64,000 nt of DNA. Origin: Pontixanthobacter rizhaonensis. GTDB taxonomy: Bacteria > Pseudomonadota > Alphaproteobacteria > Sphingomonadales > Sphingomonadaceae. The notes beneath the pieces were generated by a model. The model had not been told where the DNA came from. It made no database searches and was given only the letters and a program-made list of their open reading frames with translations. Numbering within the stretch: the first letter of the stretch is position 1; each line of letters begins with the position of its first letter. This document shows, in pieces, positions 35,736-45,237 of the stretch. The stretch is taken from positions 1,291,001-1,355,000 of the forward strand of contig NZ_JABCRE010000002.1 of the NCBI RefSeq assembly GCF_012972675.1, given 5' to 3'. A program made the translations under genes and the position numbers.

Positions 35736-38700
35736 TCATGGCATTATCTCACTGTCTGAAGTCTGAATGGACGGTTCACTGGGCCGTACAGCATTGGTTT
35801 GGTCGATGATGTCGGGTGAAGACGGGATGTTGGGATTAGATGGATCGGCCGGCGCCGGTTCTTGCGGCGCAGCAATCGGGTTACCGTCTGGGCCGACCAG
35901 CCCCAGATCGCGCGGGTCGCGCTGGGTCGATGGATCATAAATCGACTGATACGTGCCCAACAATTTATAAAATGGCGCCCGAATGTTCACATTGAGCCGA
36001 ATCGGCAAGTCAGCAATCTGCCGGGTAATAAAGTTCTGCTCAGTGCCCTTACCTTGTTTCACACCATCAAAACGCACGCGCGTAACAATGTCGCCCGTCA
36101 GTGCACCTTCCATACCGATCTGCATGGTTTCGTAATCGAGGCTGCGCAGCGTCTTAAACGCGTAGTTCGCAATCGGCGATAGATCCTCATAGGTCAGCTC
36201 GCCAACATAAGAGACCGTGCCGCCAGGCGCCCGCGATTGCAGAACACCGCTTTCAATCTTGCCGAAGCCCAGCTCGTCAAACACGATTTGGAGCGAGCCG
36301 TCGAAAATACCGGTCGCCGACAAATTCCCAAGCTCCAGATCCTCGACAAACAATGCAGCATCGAGCGCGTCGACTTCCAAAATATAGCGGCGCTCTTCCG
36401 CGGCCGCCAAATTCAGCTGTGTGGGCCTCAATTTCAGCGTGCCGCCCATAAAGGGCCATGACCCGCCGGTGACTCCCAGAAACTGGCCATCATTCAAAGA
36501 AAACCCGATGATACCGTCTCGTGCTTCAATACCCGGATTGATCGATGCAATAAAAATTTGCTGATTGGGCGCTGTTGTCAGACTGAGCAAATCAGTGAAC
36601 TCGACCTCTCCTCGAGCGCCCTTAACCGGGCCAAAAACCGCTGCAAAATCAAGCGCGTCGGAGAAAAACCTGCCAAAGCTCGACACATCTTCGGGATTCC
36701 AATCGATGCGCCCCTTCCCGGCCACTGCGCCGCTGACATTTGCGACAACACCCAATGCCAGATCTGTCAGTTGATCGGGTTGCAGCCCTTCGTCGAACTG
36801 CAAACGATCGACGTTGATGTTCGCAAACCCCACTGCTGATCCCAGATCATGCCGGATATCAACCCTGCTGATTTCCCGCTGGCTGGCGGGATGGCGCAGG
36901 GTAGCGTCAGCGTTTATCATATTATCAAATAGTGTGAGCGACCCTCCTTGCACCGACAGAGGTTCAAAGCGGGCAAATTCATTCCGGTCAGTTATCGTGA
37001 AAGCTGCGTCAGAAATTGTCAGAACATCATCGGCATAGGCCCACTCCCCCGCCGTCTCGCTAATATCGAGCGGGACAGCGAATAGCTGGATATCTGCATC
37101 TGTGAAACTGCCCGAGATGGTATCCCTAAAGTTCGCCGTTAGATCGGTCACAGCGAACCGGTTTGCTTCAGCTGCTGGACCCAGAACAACTTCGACAGCC
37201 TTGGCCTTGGCAATTCCGGGATAGGCGATACCAACCGGTCCACTCGACATCGCAATATCGGTATCGGCCAGTTTGCCATTAAGGACCAGCGATGATGTTC
37301 CGGCCGCAATCCGCAATCCCTGCGCATCTTGCCTCACGATAGCACCGCCGGGCGGAGGGCACAGCGTCAGGCCTCGGCTGGCTAAGTCCAAACTGGCGAA
37401 ACTGAGCGAATCGAATGACACCGAAGTGCAGGATCGCCAGAGGCTTAACCCATTGGCATATGCCCAACTGCCTTGCAGCGGCACGGTTAAATTGCGCGCC
37501 GCCCCGCCCGGTAGAATGCCATTGGCCAATATCGCGCCATCAAAGCGCACAGCACCTTTGCTTTGTTCAACCAGAAGTTCGGGCAACTCGATCCAGTTTT
37601 CACCGGCGGCGTAACGCTGCATTTTTAAACGGAAGATCGAGCTATCGCTGCCGTGCTGTTCCATCCGGCCAGCGATAGCGGGCAAGCCGCCACCGCCCAT
37701 CCGGAAATTGCCAGATACGCGTGCCTCGCGGCCAGACGCTTGGCGATATTCGATTCTGGAGAGGGAGAGCACGTCGCCCCCGCGATCATTGCGCACAGCC
37801 CCCTGCGGCATCACCAGACTGAGGCCGCCTTGATCATTTCGTGCATTCAGCAGACCGGTGAAACTGGCACCGCGCAATTGGGCGCGCTGCGCGGTATCGA
37901 ACTTTGCCAATAGCGGTTCAAGCAATGTACCGGCCACTGGCGCAGAATAGCCCCCCAAAAGGCCAGAGATCGCAGGCCCAACATCAATAGCTGCGGCGGC
38001 CAGGTTCGCTTCGACTTCTGCGCTGCGATACCCGTCGCGCAACCGGGCCGTACCATCGACCGCGAAACTCCCGATGCGCGCTTGCCGAACGCTGAGCCGG
38101 GCCGCTTGCAAATCAAACGATGCAGTCATCGTTTCAGAACTTGCGGTCAACTTTACCGGGCCAGCAATAGAATCGCCCAATGCGTCTGCTACGGAAAAAG
38201 CGCCGGTCTCAAGCGATGCCGCCAATTCGACCTGCGCAAAAGTCGGATCGACCGTCAGATCAATCGACGCGTCTGCTGTATCGGCCCGAACACCCGCATC
38301 GCGGCAATTAAGTTCCCGAAGCCTGACAGGACCATCCAGTGATAGCGCACCGTCTGCTGTCGATAATTGCCCGTAAAGAGTGGCAGTCCCTGCAGAACAA
38401 CCAGAGATTTGGACTTCTGGCGCAGTCACCGCTGCTATACCTGCAAAGCCATCATCCAGCCCACCAGCCCCGTCAACTTTCCAGCCGATCCGGCCAAAAT
38501 CGGTATCCAGCAGGCCGCGTCCATCAATCACTGTCGCATCAAGATCCGGCAAGCCGGGCGGTGCGTCGCTCTCCGCAAATAGAACAGGGTCAAGGCTGCC
38601 AAAGCTCATCTGACCGTCGGAGTAGGTTCCGTAAAGCCGGGGCTTTGTGAGAACGATCTTACCCAGTTCAGGCGCCCCAAACCCATAGACAAGCTCGACC

Positions 38701-38993
38701 TCGACCTTTTCAATTGTCAAATCCGGATCGGATGGATCGCCAACCACGATATTGGTCAAAACCTGGCGGTCAGCAGAAATTTGTTCGACATCGTAGGAAG
38801 CGGGAAGATCGAGCTTCGCCAGTTCATCACCAATCAGATCGCGGGCTATGTCCTCGCGAGTGAACCACCCCAGCAAGGCGGCGCCAATCACGAAGCCGAG
38901 CAGCAGAAATGCCAATCGCCGCAGCAACTTGCGCTTTTTCGGGCGCACGCTTTCTGTTGCGATATCGCCGTCAATGTCGGATGAAGCTGGCAT
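35736..38993 (-). CDS. ydbH: YdbH-type AsmA-like intermembrane bridge protein
   Basis: This 1085-residue protein has one N-terminal membrane anchor (LLRRLAFLLLGFVIGAALLGWF near residue 25) and a very long beta-rich periplasmic part, as in the TamB/YhdP/YdbH group. The C-terminal domain (VSYVGELTYEDLSPIANYAF, then LNVNIRAPFYKLLGTY near 1020) matches YdbH. A Pro/Ser-rich tail follows. Such proteins form a hydrophobic groove carrying phospholipids to the outer membrane. ynbE and ydbL follow on the same strand, so the whole three-gene unit is conserved. Confidence 0.88.
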   Translation of the reverse strand: MPASSDIDGDIATESVRPKKRKLLRRLAFLLLGFVIGAALLGWFTREDIARDLIGDELAKLDLPASYDVEQISADRQVLTNIVVGDPSDPDLTIEKVEVELVYGFGAPELGKIVLTKPRLYGTYSDGQMSFGSLDPVLFAESDAPPGLPDLDATVIDGRGLLDTDFGRIGWKVDGAGGLDDGFAGIAAVTAPEVQISGCSAGTATLYGQLSTADGALSLDGPVRLRELNCRDAGVRADTADASIDLTVDPTFAQVELAASLETGAFSVADALGDSIAGPVKLTASSETMTASFDLQAARLSVRQARIGSFAVDGTARLRDGYRSAEVEANLAAAAIDVGPAISGLLGGYSAPVAGTLLEPLLAKFDTAQRAQLRGASFTGLLNARNDQGGLSLVMPQGAVRNDRGGDVLSLSRIEYRQASGREARVSGNFRMGGGGLPAIAGRMEQHGSDSSIFRLKMQRYAAGENWIELPELLVEQSKGAVRFDGAILANGILPGGAARNLTVPLQGSWAYANGLSLWRSCTSVSFDSLSFASLDLASRGLTLCPPPGGAIVRQDAQGLRIAAGTSSLVLNGKLADTDIAMSSGPVGIAYPGIAKAKAVEVVLGPAAEANRFAVTDLTANFRDTISGSFTDADIQLFAVPLDISETAGEWAYADDVLTISDAAFTITDRNEFARFEPLSVQGGSLTLFDNMINADATLRHPASQREISRVDIRHDLGSAVGFANINVDRLQFDEGLQPDQLTDLALGVVANVSGAVAGKGRIDWNPEDVSSFGRFFSDALDFAAVFGPVKGARGEVEFTDLLSLTTAPNQQIFIASINPGIEARDGIIGFSLNDGQFLGVTGGSWPFMGGTLKLRPTQLNLAAAEERRYILEVDALDAALFVEDLELGNLSATGIFDGSLQIVFDELGFGKIESGVLQSRAPGGTVSYVGELTYEDLSPIANYAFKTLRSLDYETMQIGMEGALTGDIVTRVRFDGVKQGKGTEQNFITRQIADLPIRLNVNIRAPFYKLLGTYQSIYDPSTQRDPRDLGLVGPDGNPIAAPQEPAPADPSNPNIPSSPDIIDQTNAVRPSEPSIQTSDSEIMP

Positions 38994-39059
38994 TGCGGCT
39001 TATTTGCGCGGTACAGCCAATAAAGGCAATGCGTGGTCGCTGCCCAAACAGGATAAATT

Positions 39060-39758
39060 GTGCCCGAGACACGTGAAACAGCAACGAAACATAGCGGGAC
39101 AGGCCACCGGTCCCGTTTGCGCACACGATTGCTCGACGGCGGGGCAGAGGCGCTGGCTGATTATGAAGTGCTGGAATATCTTCTGTTCGCCGCAATAAAA
39201 CAGGGCGATACGAAGCCGGTGGCAAAGGCGTTGATTGACCGGTTTGGATCTTTAGCAGCAGTGCTAAATGCGGATGCTAAAGCGCTCCAGAGCGTGAAAG
39301 GTGTTGGCGAGACGAGCGCGGCGGCGCTCAAAAGCGTCGCCTTGGCCGCACGGCGTATGGCGCGCGGTGAGATCAATCAAAAGCCGGTTTTGGGAAGCTG
39401 GCAAGCGCTGCTCGATTACCTAACCATCGACATGGCCCATCTAACGGTCGAGCGTGTTCGGGTTCTGTATCTCAACACCCAAAACAAGCTGATCCTGGAC
39501 CATCACGTTGGCGACGGTTCGATCGACGAGGCAGCAATCCACCCGCGCGAAGTCATCCGGCAAGGATTGGATATAGGAGCCACAGCGCTGATCCTCGTCC
39601 ACAACCATCCCAGCGGCAATCCGGAGCCCAGCCGCGCTGATATTCAGATCACGAACCGCATTGCAGAAGCCGGCAGGCTTCTGGGGATCGTGGTCCATGA
39701 TCATGTTATCATCGGGCGCGACGGCCATGTGTCTTTGCGAGCGAAAGGCCTGATTTAA
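39060..39758 (+). CDS. radC: RadC family JAB-domain protein (GTG start)
   Basis: This 232-residue protein contains an N-terminal helix-hairpin-helix region (LQSVKGVGETSAAALKSV near residue 80) and a C-terminal JAMM metalloprotease-like domain with HNHPSGNPEPSRAD near 180. RadC has no settled role; the old DNA-repair label is doubtful. The start is GTG, with AGGA six bases upstream. It is divergent from ydbH and converges on the transglutaminase-like gene. Confidence 0.94.
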   Translation: MPETRETATKHSGTGHRSRLRTRLLDGGAEALADYEVLEYLLFAAIKQGDTKPVAKALIDRFGSLAAVLNADAKALQSVKGVGETSAAALKSVALAARRMARGEINQKPVLGSWQALLDYLTIDMAHLTVERVRVLYLNTQNKLILDHHVGDGSIDEAAIHPREVIRQGLDIGATALILVHNHPSGNPEPSRADIQITNRIAEAGRLLGIVVHDHVIIGRDGHVSLRAKGLI

Positions 39759-39779
39759 ACGGCTCTGGCCGTGCGACTG

Positions 39780-42569
39780 TCAAAGGTCCGGATTTATCCC
39801 AAAATTGGTATAGTATCGTTGCAATTGCGGCGACTGGCGCAGCGCCGATTCTACCAATTTTCGCCCTTCTTTGTCCCCGCGTTCCATCAAGATAACGCCT
39901 CGTAAATAGCGCGAGGCCGACATCCCCGGTGCGAGCTTTAGCGCAGATTCCAAATCAACGAGCGCAGCATCATAATCGCCTTTGGCGTAATGAACCATCG
40001 CGCGGCTATCCAACAAAGATGCTGGATATTGGGTTCTTTCAAGCGCCCGATTGCAATGCGACATGGCATCATCCAAACCCGTTCTAAAGATGCCCCTGTA
40101 CCAGCAACTGGCGTTGAGCAGGATTGAGCTTTCGGGTTTCTCAATCAGCCGCTCTTCCAGCATCGCCAAGCCCATATCCAAATCACCAGCGAGCCCCAGA
40201 ACAAAGGATTGGGCGTCCACAAACCCGTTACGTTCATCTTCCGAAACAGGCAGCAATTCCAGCAATTCTAACGCCCCGTCACTATCCCCGTTGCGGGCCA
40301 TTATTTCTGCTTGGAAATAGGCCGTGTCATTCGTTGGGGAAAGTTCATAGGCCGATTGGATATTCGCAATCGCTCCGCTGAGATCGTCCAGAGCAATCAG
40401 GACATTAGCACGGGACAGGAACAAGTTCGCTGTCGGTTTTTCTTCAATAATCTGGTCCAGGTCACGAAGCGCATTGTCATAATCGAACACCACGCGGAAA
40501 AAATTTGCGCGCGATTTTAATGCCGAAAAATCATCCTCATCTGCTTTCTCGACGGCAACAGTATAGGCATCTTGTGCCGCCTTGGTTCTTTTCCGAAGAT
40601 CTGCTGTGCTCAAATCCCACCGCCAAACGGCATCATCCGGCGCGTTGAGCGTCAGATCCGATTTGGAAATCCGCAAGGCTGCACGGCGGTGTACAGCCAA
40701 GTCTCCCACCGCAATTTCACCCAATTGCCGAATAGTTTGTTCTTCGACCCTGATCTCACCGTCCAACAAGTTGGCGTTGCGCAACAACCGAGTGGTCGCA
40801 AAACTGTCATTGAATTGCTCGACACCGGAAAAGGTGAAACCTTGGCCGTTCTGGGGCAAAAGAACACGAGTGTTGCTATGCTCCCGGTACGAACCATCGG
40901 TCGCCACCGGTATCCCACGCCATTTGCGTTGAACCCTGTTGGGCGCGAACGATACGTCATCCGCAGATGCGACATCCAATGTCATCTCGCCGCGTTCAAA
41001 CTCGAACATCGAACTTGATACACCTTTGACAATGATGGTGCCGACAGCCTCCTCTTCATCATACGACAAAGAAACCGACGTCACTTGTGCGCCCAATTCG
41101 CTGCTCTCGCCGAAGCTTTCTCCGATCCCTTTAATGACTTCCGGATCACCTTCATCGACAGCGGCCTGAATGCCAGTACCCTGAGCGCCTGATATACTGA
41201 TTGCCATGCTGAACAGCGCCGGCAGGTCGATACCAGCGGTGTGATCAAAGACTACATCGGCGGACATATCCGGGAATGCACGGGGACGCTGCTCCATCTT
41301 CGCCAGATCAGCACCTTCTGGACTGAGCGTCAGCGCATAATGAAACGGCGGAACATTGGCTAAATTGTTCAGACGCGTGGCGGTACTTGTCCCGTCGAGC
41401 CAATAATCGACCCCGTCGATGCTCGCTTTGACAATCATGTGATCGAAATTGGCGGGCATAGGCAATAAATCAGGCAGCGCATCACCGCCTTCGGAGGCGA
41501 CGAGCACAACATCCGCCTCGACCCCCAATTGGCGAAGGACAGCCATCAGAAGAACCGATTTGGCTTTGCAATCACCATACCGTTTTTCCCATGTTTCCTC
41601 CGTCGTTTGGGGAAGATAGTTTCCGCCATCCAATCCGTTGAGAAGATAACTGACCTGGTCCTGCACCAGCCGAACAGCCAAAGCCGTCCGTTCAAGCGGA
41701 TCGTCGGTCGCGGCAGCGATCGTGGCCGCTTCTGCTGACAATTTGCCACCCGGCACTATAGTGGCTGCTTGGGTAAAATGCGGCTCCATAACCATTGAAA
41801 GCTCTTGCCAGCTTTCAAAGCTGCCTGCGCGCAGCACATAGGGCCGGCTGAACCGGGATGGTGCATCGCCGGGCATATCATCCCGTTCGGCCAGCGGTAG
41901 TTCAACATTCAGAAAATTGTAGCCATCCCGCACGACGGGATCGGGCAGAATAACGGCCGCCTCCGCCCGAAACGCGATGTCGGATCCCACCGGCCAGCTC
42001 ATAATCGCGCGGGCCTGCCCCACCCTCCACGGTTCTGAGGGCAAATATTGCAGGGCCTGGACTTCTTCGCCCAAAGCTTGGTCCGACAAAGTAATGCTGT
42101 GGGCGACGCGCAACACGTCTCCTTCCTGCAGACCGGGCACAGCCACTGTCGCAGTTAACCTGCCATCGAGCAGCCTGCTCTCCAGCCCTTTTTCCCGCCG
42201 GATGATATCAAATTCTACCCCTTGGGCAGCAAGATCGATAATTTCGCCTTCCCGCAAAATTTCAAAGCGGTGGATGAAAAGGTCCCCTTTGTCCGGAGCC
42301 CAAGTGTATTGAAGAGTGCCCTCGTCACGCAAAGAAGTCGGATTATCAATCCGCACAACACGATCACCATATTCATGGACCATGCCGCCATCCAACCGGT
42401 GTTGCCAATCATACAAAATGTCAGACGGGCCGCTATCAATTGTTGCGGGATCAATAGTAGCTTCTACCACCCAGTCCGGCGTAGCTTCATATTGGACTTC
42501 CTCGCCCGCATATGCCGGGGCAGAAATTGCTACCAGTGCAAAGGCACTGATACCGCTGAATTTATACAT
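39780..42569 (-). CDS. Secreted DUF3857/transglutaminase-like protein with TPR region
   Basis: This 929-residue protein has a signal peptide (MYKFSGISAFALVAISAPAYA). A DUF3857 domain (about residues 45-210) precedes a transglutaminase-like domain with catalytic cysteine in RYGDCKAKSVLLMAVL near 330, followed by DHMIV and YWLDGTS for the His/Asp. From about residue 650 the chain is helical, with tetratricopeptide repeats (ANVLIALDDLSGAIANIQSA, YAKGDYDAALVDLESAL). Periplasmic location is likely; the substrate is unknown. AGGGA precedes the ATG at 42569; the frame is open to 42626. Confidence 0.87.
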   Translation of the reverse strand: MYKFSGISAFALVAISAPAYAGEEVQYEATPDWVVEATIDPATIDSGPSDILYDWQHRLDGGMVHEYGDRVVRIDNPTSLRDEGTLQYTWAPDKGDLFIHRFEILREGEIIDLAAQGVEFDIIRREKGLESRLLDGRLTATVAVPGLQEGDVLRVAHSITLSDQALGEEVQALQYLPSEPWRVGQARAIMSWPVGSDIAFRAEAAVILPDPVVRDGYNFLNVELPLAERDDMPGDAPSRFSRPYVLRAGSFESWQELSMVMEPHFTQAATIVPGGKLSAEAATIAAATDDPLERTALAVRLVQDQVSYLLNGLDGGNYLPQTTEETWEKRYGDCKAKSVLLMAVLRQLGVEADVVLVASEGGDALPDLLPMPANFDHMIVKASIDGVDYWLDGTSTATRLNNLANVPPFHYALTLSPEGADLAKMEQRPRAFPDMSADVVFDHTAGIDLPALFSMAISISGAQGTGIQAAVDEGDPEVIKGIGESFGESSELGAQVTSVSLSYDEEEAVGTIIVKGVSSSMFEFERGEMTLDVASADDVSFAPNRVQRKWRGIPVATDGSYREHSNTRVLLPQNGQGFTFSGVEQFNDSFATTRLLRNANLLDGEIRVEEQTIRQLGEIAVGDLAVHRRAALRISKSDLTLNAPDDAVWRWDLSTADLRKRTKAAQDAYTVAVEKADEDDFSALKSRANFFRVVFDYDNALRDLDQIIEEKPTANLFLSRANVLIALDDLSGAIANIQSAYELSPTNDTAYFQAEIMARNGDSDGALELLELLPVSEDERNGFVDAQSFVLGLAGDLDMGLAMLEERLIEKPESSILLNASCWYRGIFRTGLDDAMSHCNRALERTQYPASLLDSRAMVHYAKGDYDAALVDLESALKLAPGMSASRYLRGVILMERGDKEGRKLVESALRQSPQLQRYYTNFGINPDL

Positions 42570-42784
42570 AAAAGTCCCTGTTTGAATGGCGTATGGGTAG
42601 CGTACAGATTGGCACGGCCAATGCAATCGGAACCACCCGCTATTCTTTCTGCTGACACGCTATGAAAATCGTGGCTGACAAACGCTTTACCCGATAGTCT
42701 TGGCGCGCCACTTGCCAACACACCGTTGCCCGCTTAGCCGCTGCCCCAGCACATCCTCTAAGATTCGCCTGTTACGGAGTTACT

Positions 42785-44095
42785 ATGGTCCCGCGTTATG
42801 CCCGCCCCGCAATGTCCGCCATTTGGGAACCGGAGGCACGCTTTCGCATCTGGTTTGAAATCGAAGCCCATGCGACAGAAAAACTGGGCGAACTGGGTGT
42901 AGTGCCGAAAAGCGCTGCCAAGGCTTTGTGGGACTGGTGGGCGACAGAGCCCGAAATTGATGTTCCGGCAATCGATGCCATTGAAGCAGTCACTAAACAT
43001 GATGTGATCGCGTTTCTGACTTGGGTTGCAGAGCAAGTCGGTGACGAGGCCCGCTTTATGCACCAGGGCATGACGAGTTCAGATGTGCTCGATACAACTC
43101 TGGCGGTTCAGCTCGCCCGATCTGCGGATATTCTGCTGGAAGATTTGGATCTATTGCTAGCCGCGATCAAAAGGCGTGCGGAAGAACACAAATACACCCC
43201 GACAATCGGGCGTAGTCACGGTATCCACGCAGAGCCTGTGACGTTCGGCCTCAAACTCGCACAAGCCTATGCCGAATTTGACCGTTGCAAGACGCGCCTG
43301 ATCGCGGCCCGCAAAGAAATCGCAACCTGTGCAATTTCAGGTGCAGTCGGAACTTTCGCCAATATCGACCCCAGCGTTGAGGCCCATGTGGCCGACAAGC
43401 TCGGTTTGGAAATCGAGCCAATCTCTACTCAAGTCATTCCGCGTGACCGGCACGCCATGTTCTTCTCTGTCCTAGCAGTAATCGCTGGTTCTATTGAACG
43501 GGTTGCGGTCGAAGTTCGGCATTTGCAGCGTACTGAAGTGCTGGAAGCTGAAGAATATTTCTCGCCCGGTCAAAAAGGGTCGAGCGCGATGCCGCATAAG
43601 CGCAATCCGATCCTGACTGAAAACCTGACCGGCCAGGCGCGGATGATCCGCGGATATGCGATGCCAGCGCTTGAAAACGTGGCTTTGTGGCATGAGCGGG
43701 ATATTTCCCACTCATCGGTAGAGCGCTTCATTGGGCCAGATGCGACCATTACGCTCGACTTTGCGCTGGGCCGGTTGACAGGCGTGATCGATAAACTGCT
43801 GATCTATCCAGAGCGGATGCAGAGGAATATGGACCGCATGGGCGGCCTGATCCATTCGCAGCGCGTGCTGTTGGCACTGACTCAAGCAGGCGTGAGCCGC
43901 GAAGATGCATATCGTTTGGTACAGCGCAACGCGATGAAAGTGTGGGAATCGGATGGCGCCATGTCGCTGCTCGATCTGCTGAAAGCCGATAGCGAAGTCA
44001 CAGCGGCGCTTTCCGATGCAGAAATCGAAGCAAAGTTCGATCTCGATTATCATTACAAGCAGGTCGATCACATTTTTGACCGGGTATTTGGTTGA
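42785..44095 (+). CDS. purB: Adenylosuccinate lyase
   Basis: PurB cleaves SAICAR and adenylosuccinate in purine synthesis. The 436-residue protein shows the fumarase/aspartase fold with TSSDVLDTTLAVQL near residue 95, GRSHGIHAEPVTFG near 143 and the signature GQKGSSAMPHKRNPIL near 262. The start MVPRYARPAMSAIW is family-like, and CGGAG lies five bases upstream. It stands alone on the plus strand. Confidence 0.97.
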   Translation: MVPRYARPAMSAIWEPEARFRIWFEIEAHATEKLGELGVVPKSAAKALWDWWATEPEIDVPAIDAIEAVTKHDVIAFLTWVAEQVGDEARFMHQGMTSSDVLDTTLAVQLARSADILLEDLDLLLAAIKRRAEEHKYTPTIGRSHGIHAEPVTFGLKLAQAYAEFDRCKTRLIAARKEIATCAISGAVGTFANIDPSVEAHVADKLGLEIEPISTQVIPRDRHAMFFSVLAVIAGSIERVAVEVRHLQRTEVLEAEEYFSPGQKGSSAMPHKRNPILTENLTGQARMIRGYAMPALENVALWHERDISHSSVERFIGPDATITLDFALGRLTGVIDKLLIYPERMQRNMDRMGGLIHSQRVLLALTQAGVSREDAYRLVQRNAMKVWESDGAMSLLDLLKADSEVTAALSDAEIEAKFDLDYHYKQVDHIFDRVFG

Positions 44096-44215
44096 GGTCA
44101 TACCGGCCTAAGGTGGCAAGGGGGGCAGCGAGTTCCCCAGCCGCTCGTTTGGTCCAGCCCTTCACTTTGCCCGGCAAGCGGCGTAGAACCCTAGATCAGT
44201 TTTCGGAGTAGCATA

Positions 44216-44566
44216 ATGCAGGTTATCCGCACCATCTTCTGGGTTTTGTTGTTCGTCTGCCTATTGGCATTTTCGTTCTTCAACTGGACACCAGTGGAAG
44301 TTACCATTTGGGACAATTTGATCGTCGAGACGAAGGTTCCGGCGCTGGTGATTATCGCCTTTCTGTTCGGCATGGTACCAACATGGCTGCTGCATCGCGG
44401 TACAAAATGGCGCTTGAACCGGCGGATCAAGACACTGGAAAACGCGGCTAAAGCAGCAGCAATAACTCCATCAGCCAGTGCCGCCGGTGTCGTCAGTTCC
44501 AAACCAGTGCCCACGCCTGCCGGTGATCTGTCATCAGTCAAACAATCCGAGCCCAAAACACTATGA
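44216..44566 (+). CDS. LapA-domain (DUF1049) membrane protein
   Basis: This 116-residue protein has two hydrophobic helices (IFWVLLFVCLLAFSFFNW and LVIIAFLFGMVPTWLLHR) around the short periplasmic loop TPVEVTIWDNLIVETKVP, the LapA/DUF1049 pattern. A cytoplasmic helix and low-complexity tail follow. In E. coli LapA works with LapB in lipopolysaccharide regulation; no LapB gene is adjacent here. Its stop overlaps the pyrF ATG (ATGA), so it leads the pyrF-bla-trp operon. Confidence 0.85.
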   Translation: MQVIRTIFWVLLFVCLLAFSFFNWTPVEVTIWDNLIVETKVPALVIIAFLFGMVPTWLLHRGTKWRLNRRIKTLENAAKAAAITPSASAAGVVSSKPVPTPAGDLSSVKQSEPKTL

Positions 44567-45237
44567 GCAACCCAGTCTATCTCGCGTTAGATGTGCCGCA
44601 ATTGGATGCCGCGAAAGCATTGGCCGAGAAAGTCAAAGGCCATGTGGGCGGGTTGAAATTGGGTCTCGAATTTTTCTGCGCCCACGGTTCGCATGGCGTT
44701 CATGAAATAGCCCAAGTTGGCTTGCCCATTTTCCTCGATCTGAAACTGCATGATATCCCGAACACGGTCGCTGGCGCGATGCAGGCGATCCATGTTCTGG
44801 AACCGGCTATTGTGACAGTGCACGCCAGCGGCGGCCGGGCCATGCTGGAAGATGCCAAAGCAGCGGCGGGGGAACACACCAAAGTCGTGGCAGTCACCAT
44901 GCTCACCAGCCTTGATGAGCGTGACCTTGCCAAACAAGGTATCGGCGGCACCCCGCATGATCACGTTATGCGCCTTACCGAATTGGCCCATGCATCCGGC
45001 ATCGATGGAATTGTCTGCTCTGGCCAAGAAGTCGGCGCGGCACACAAACAATGGAAAGACGGCTTCTTCGTGGTGCCCGGCCTGCGTCCCGCGGGTAGCG
45101 CAGTCGGAGATCAAAAGCGGGTGGTAACGCCGCGCAAAGCGCGTGATGATGGGGCCAGCGTGCTGGTAATCGGGCGGCCTATCAGCCGCGCCAGCGATCC
45201 AGCTCAAGCAGCCCGGGACATCGAAGCGACATTATGA
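44563..45237 (+). CDS. pyrF: Orotidine 5'-phosphate decarboxylase
   Basis: PyrF makes UMP from OMP. The 224-residue TIM-barrel enzyme has YLALDVPQLDAAKAL, the Lys-Asp catalytic network in FLDLKLHDIPNTVAGAM near residue 60, VTVHASGG, and VVTPRKARDDGASVLVIGRPI near the C-terminus. Its start overlaps the LapA-domain gene and its stop overlaps the beta-lactamase ATG by four bases. pyrF next to trpF is known in related bacteria; here a beta-lactamase lies between them. Confidence 0.96.
   Translation: MSNPVYLALDVPQLDAAKALAEKVKGHVGGLKLGLEFFCAHGSHGVHEIAQVGLPIFLDLKLHDIPNTVAGAMQAIHVLEPAIVTVHASGGRAMLEDAKAAAGEHTKVVAVTMLTSLDERDLAKQGIGGTPHDHVMRLTELAHASGIDGIVCSGQEVGAAHKQWKDGFFVVPGLRPAGSAVGDQKRVVTPRKARDDGASVLVIGRPISRASDPAQAARDIEATL

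Noticed and set aside
42661-42696. Eleven-codon frame upstream of purB as a leader peptide
   Set aside because: No attenuator structure, no regulatory codon run and no good ribosome-binding site.
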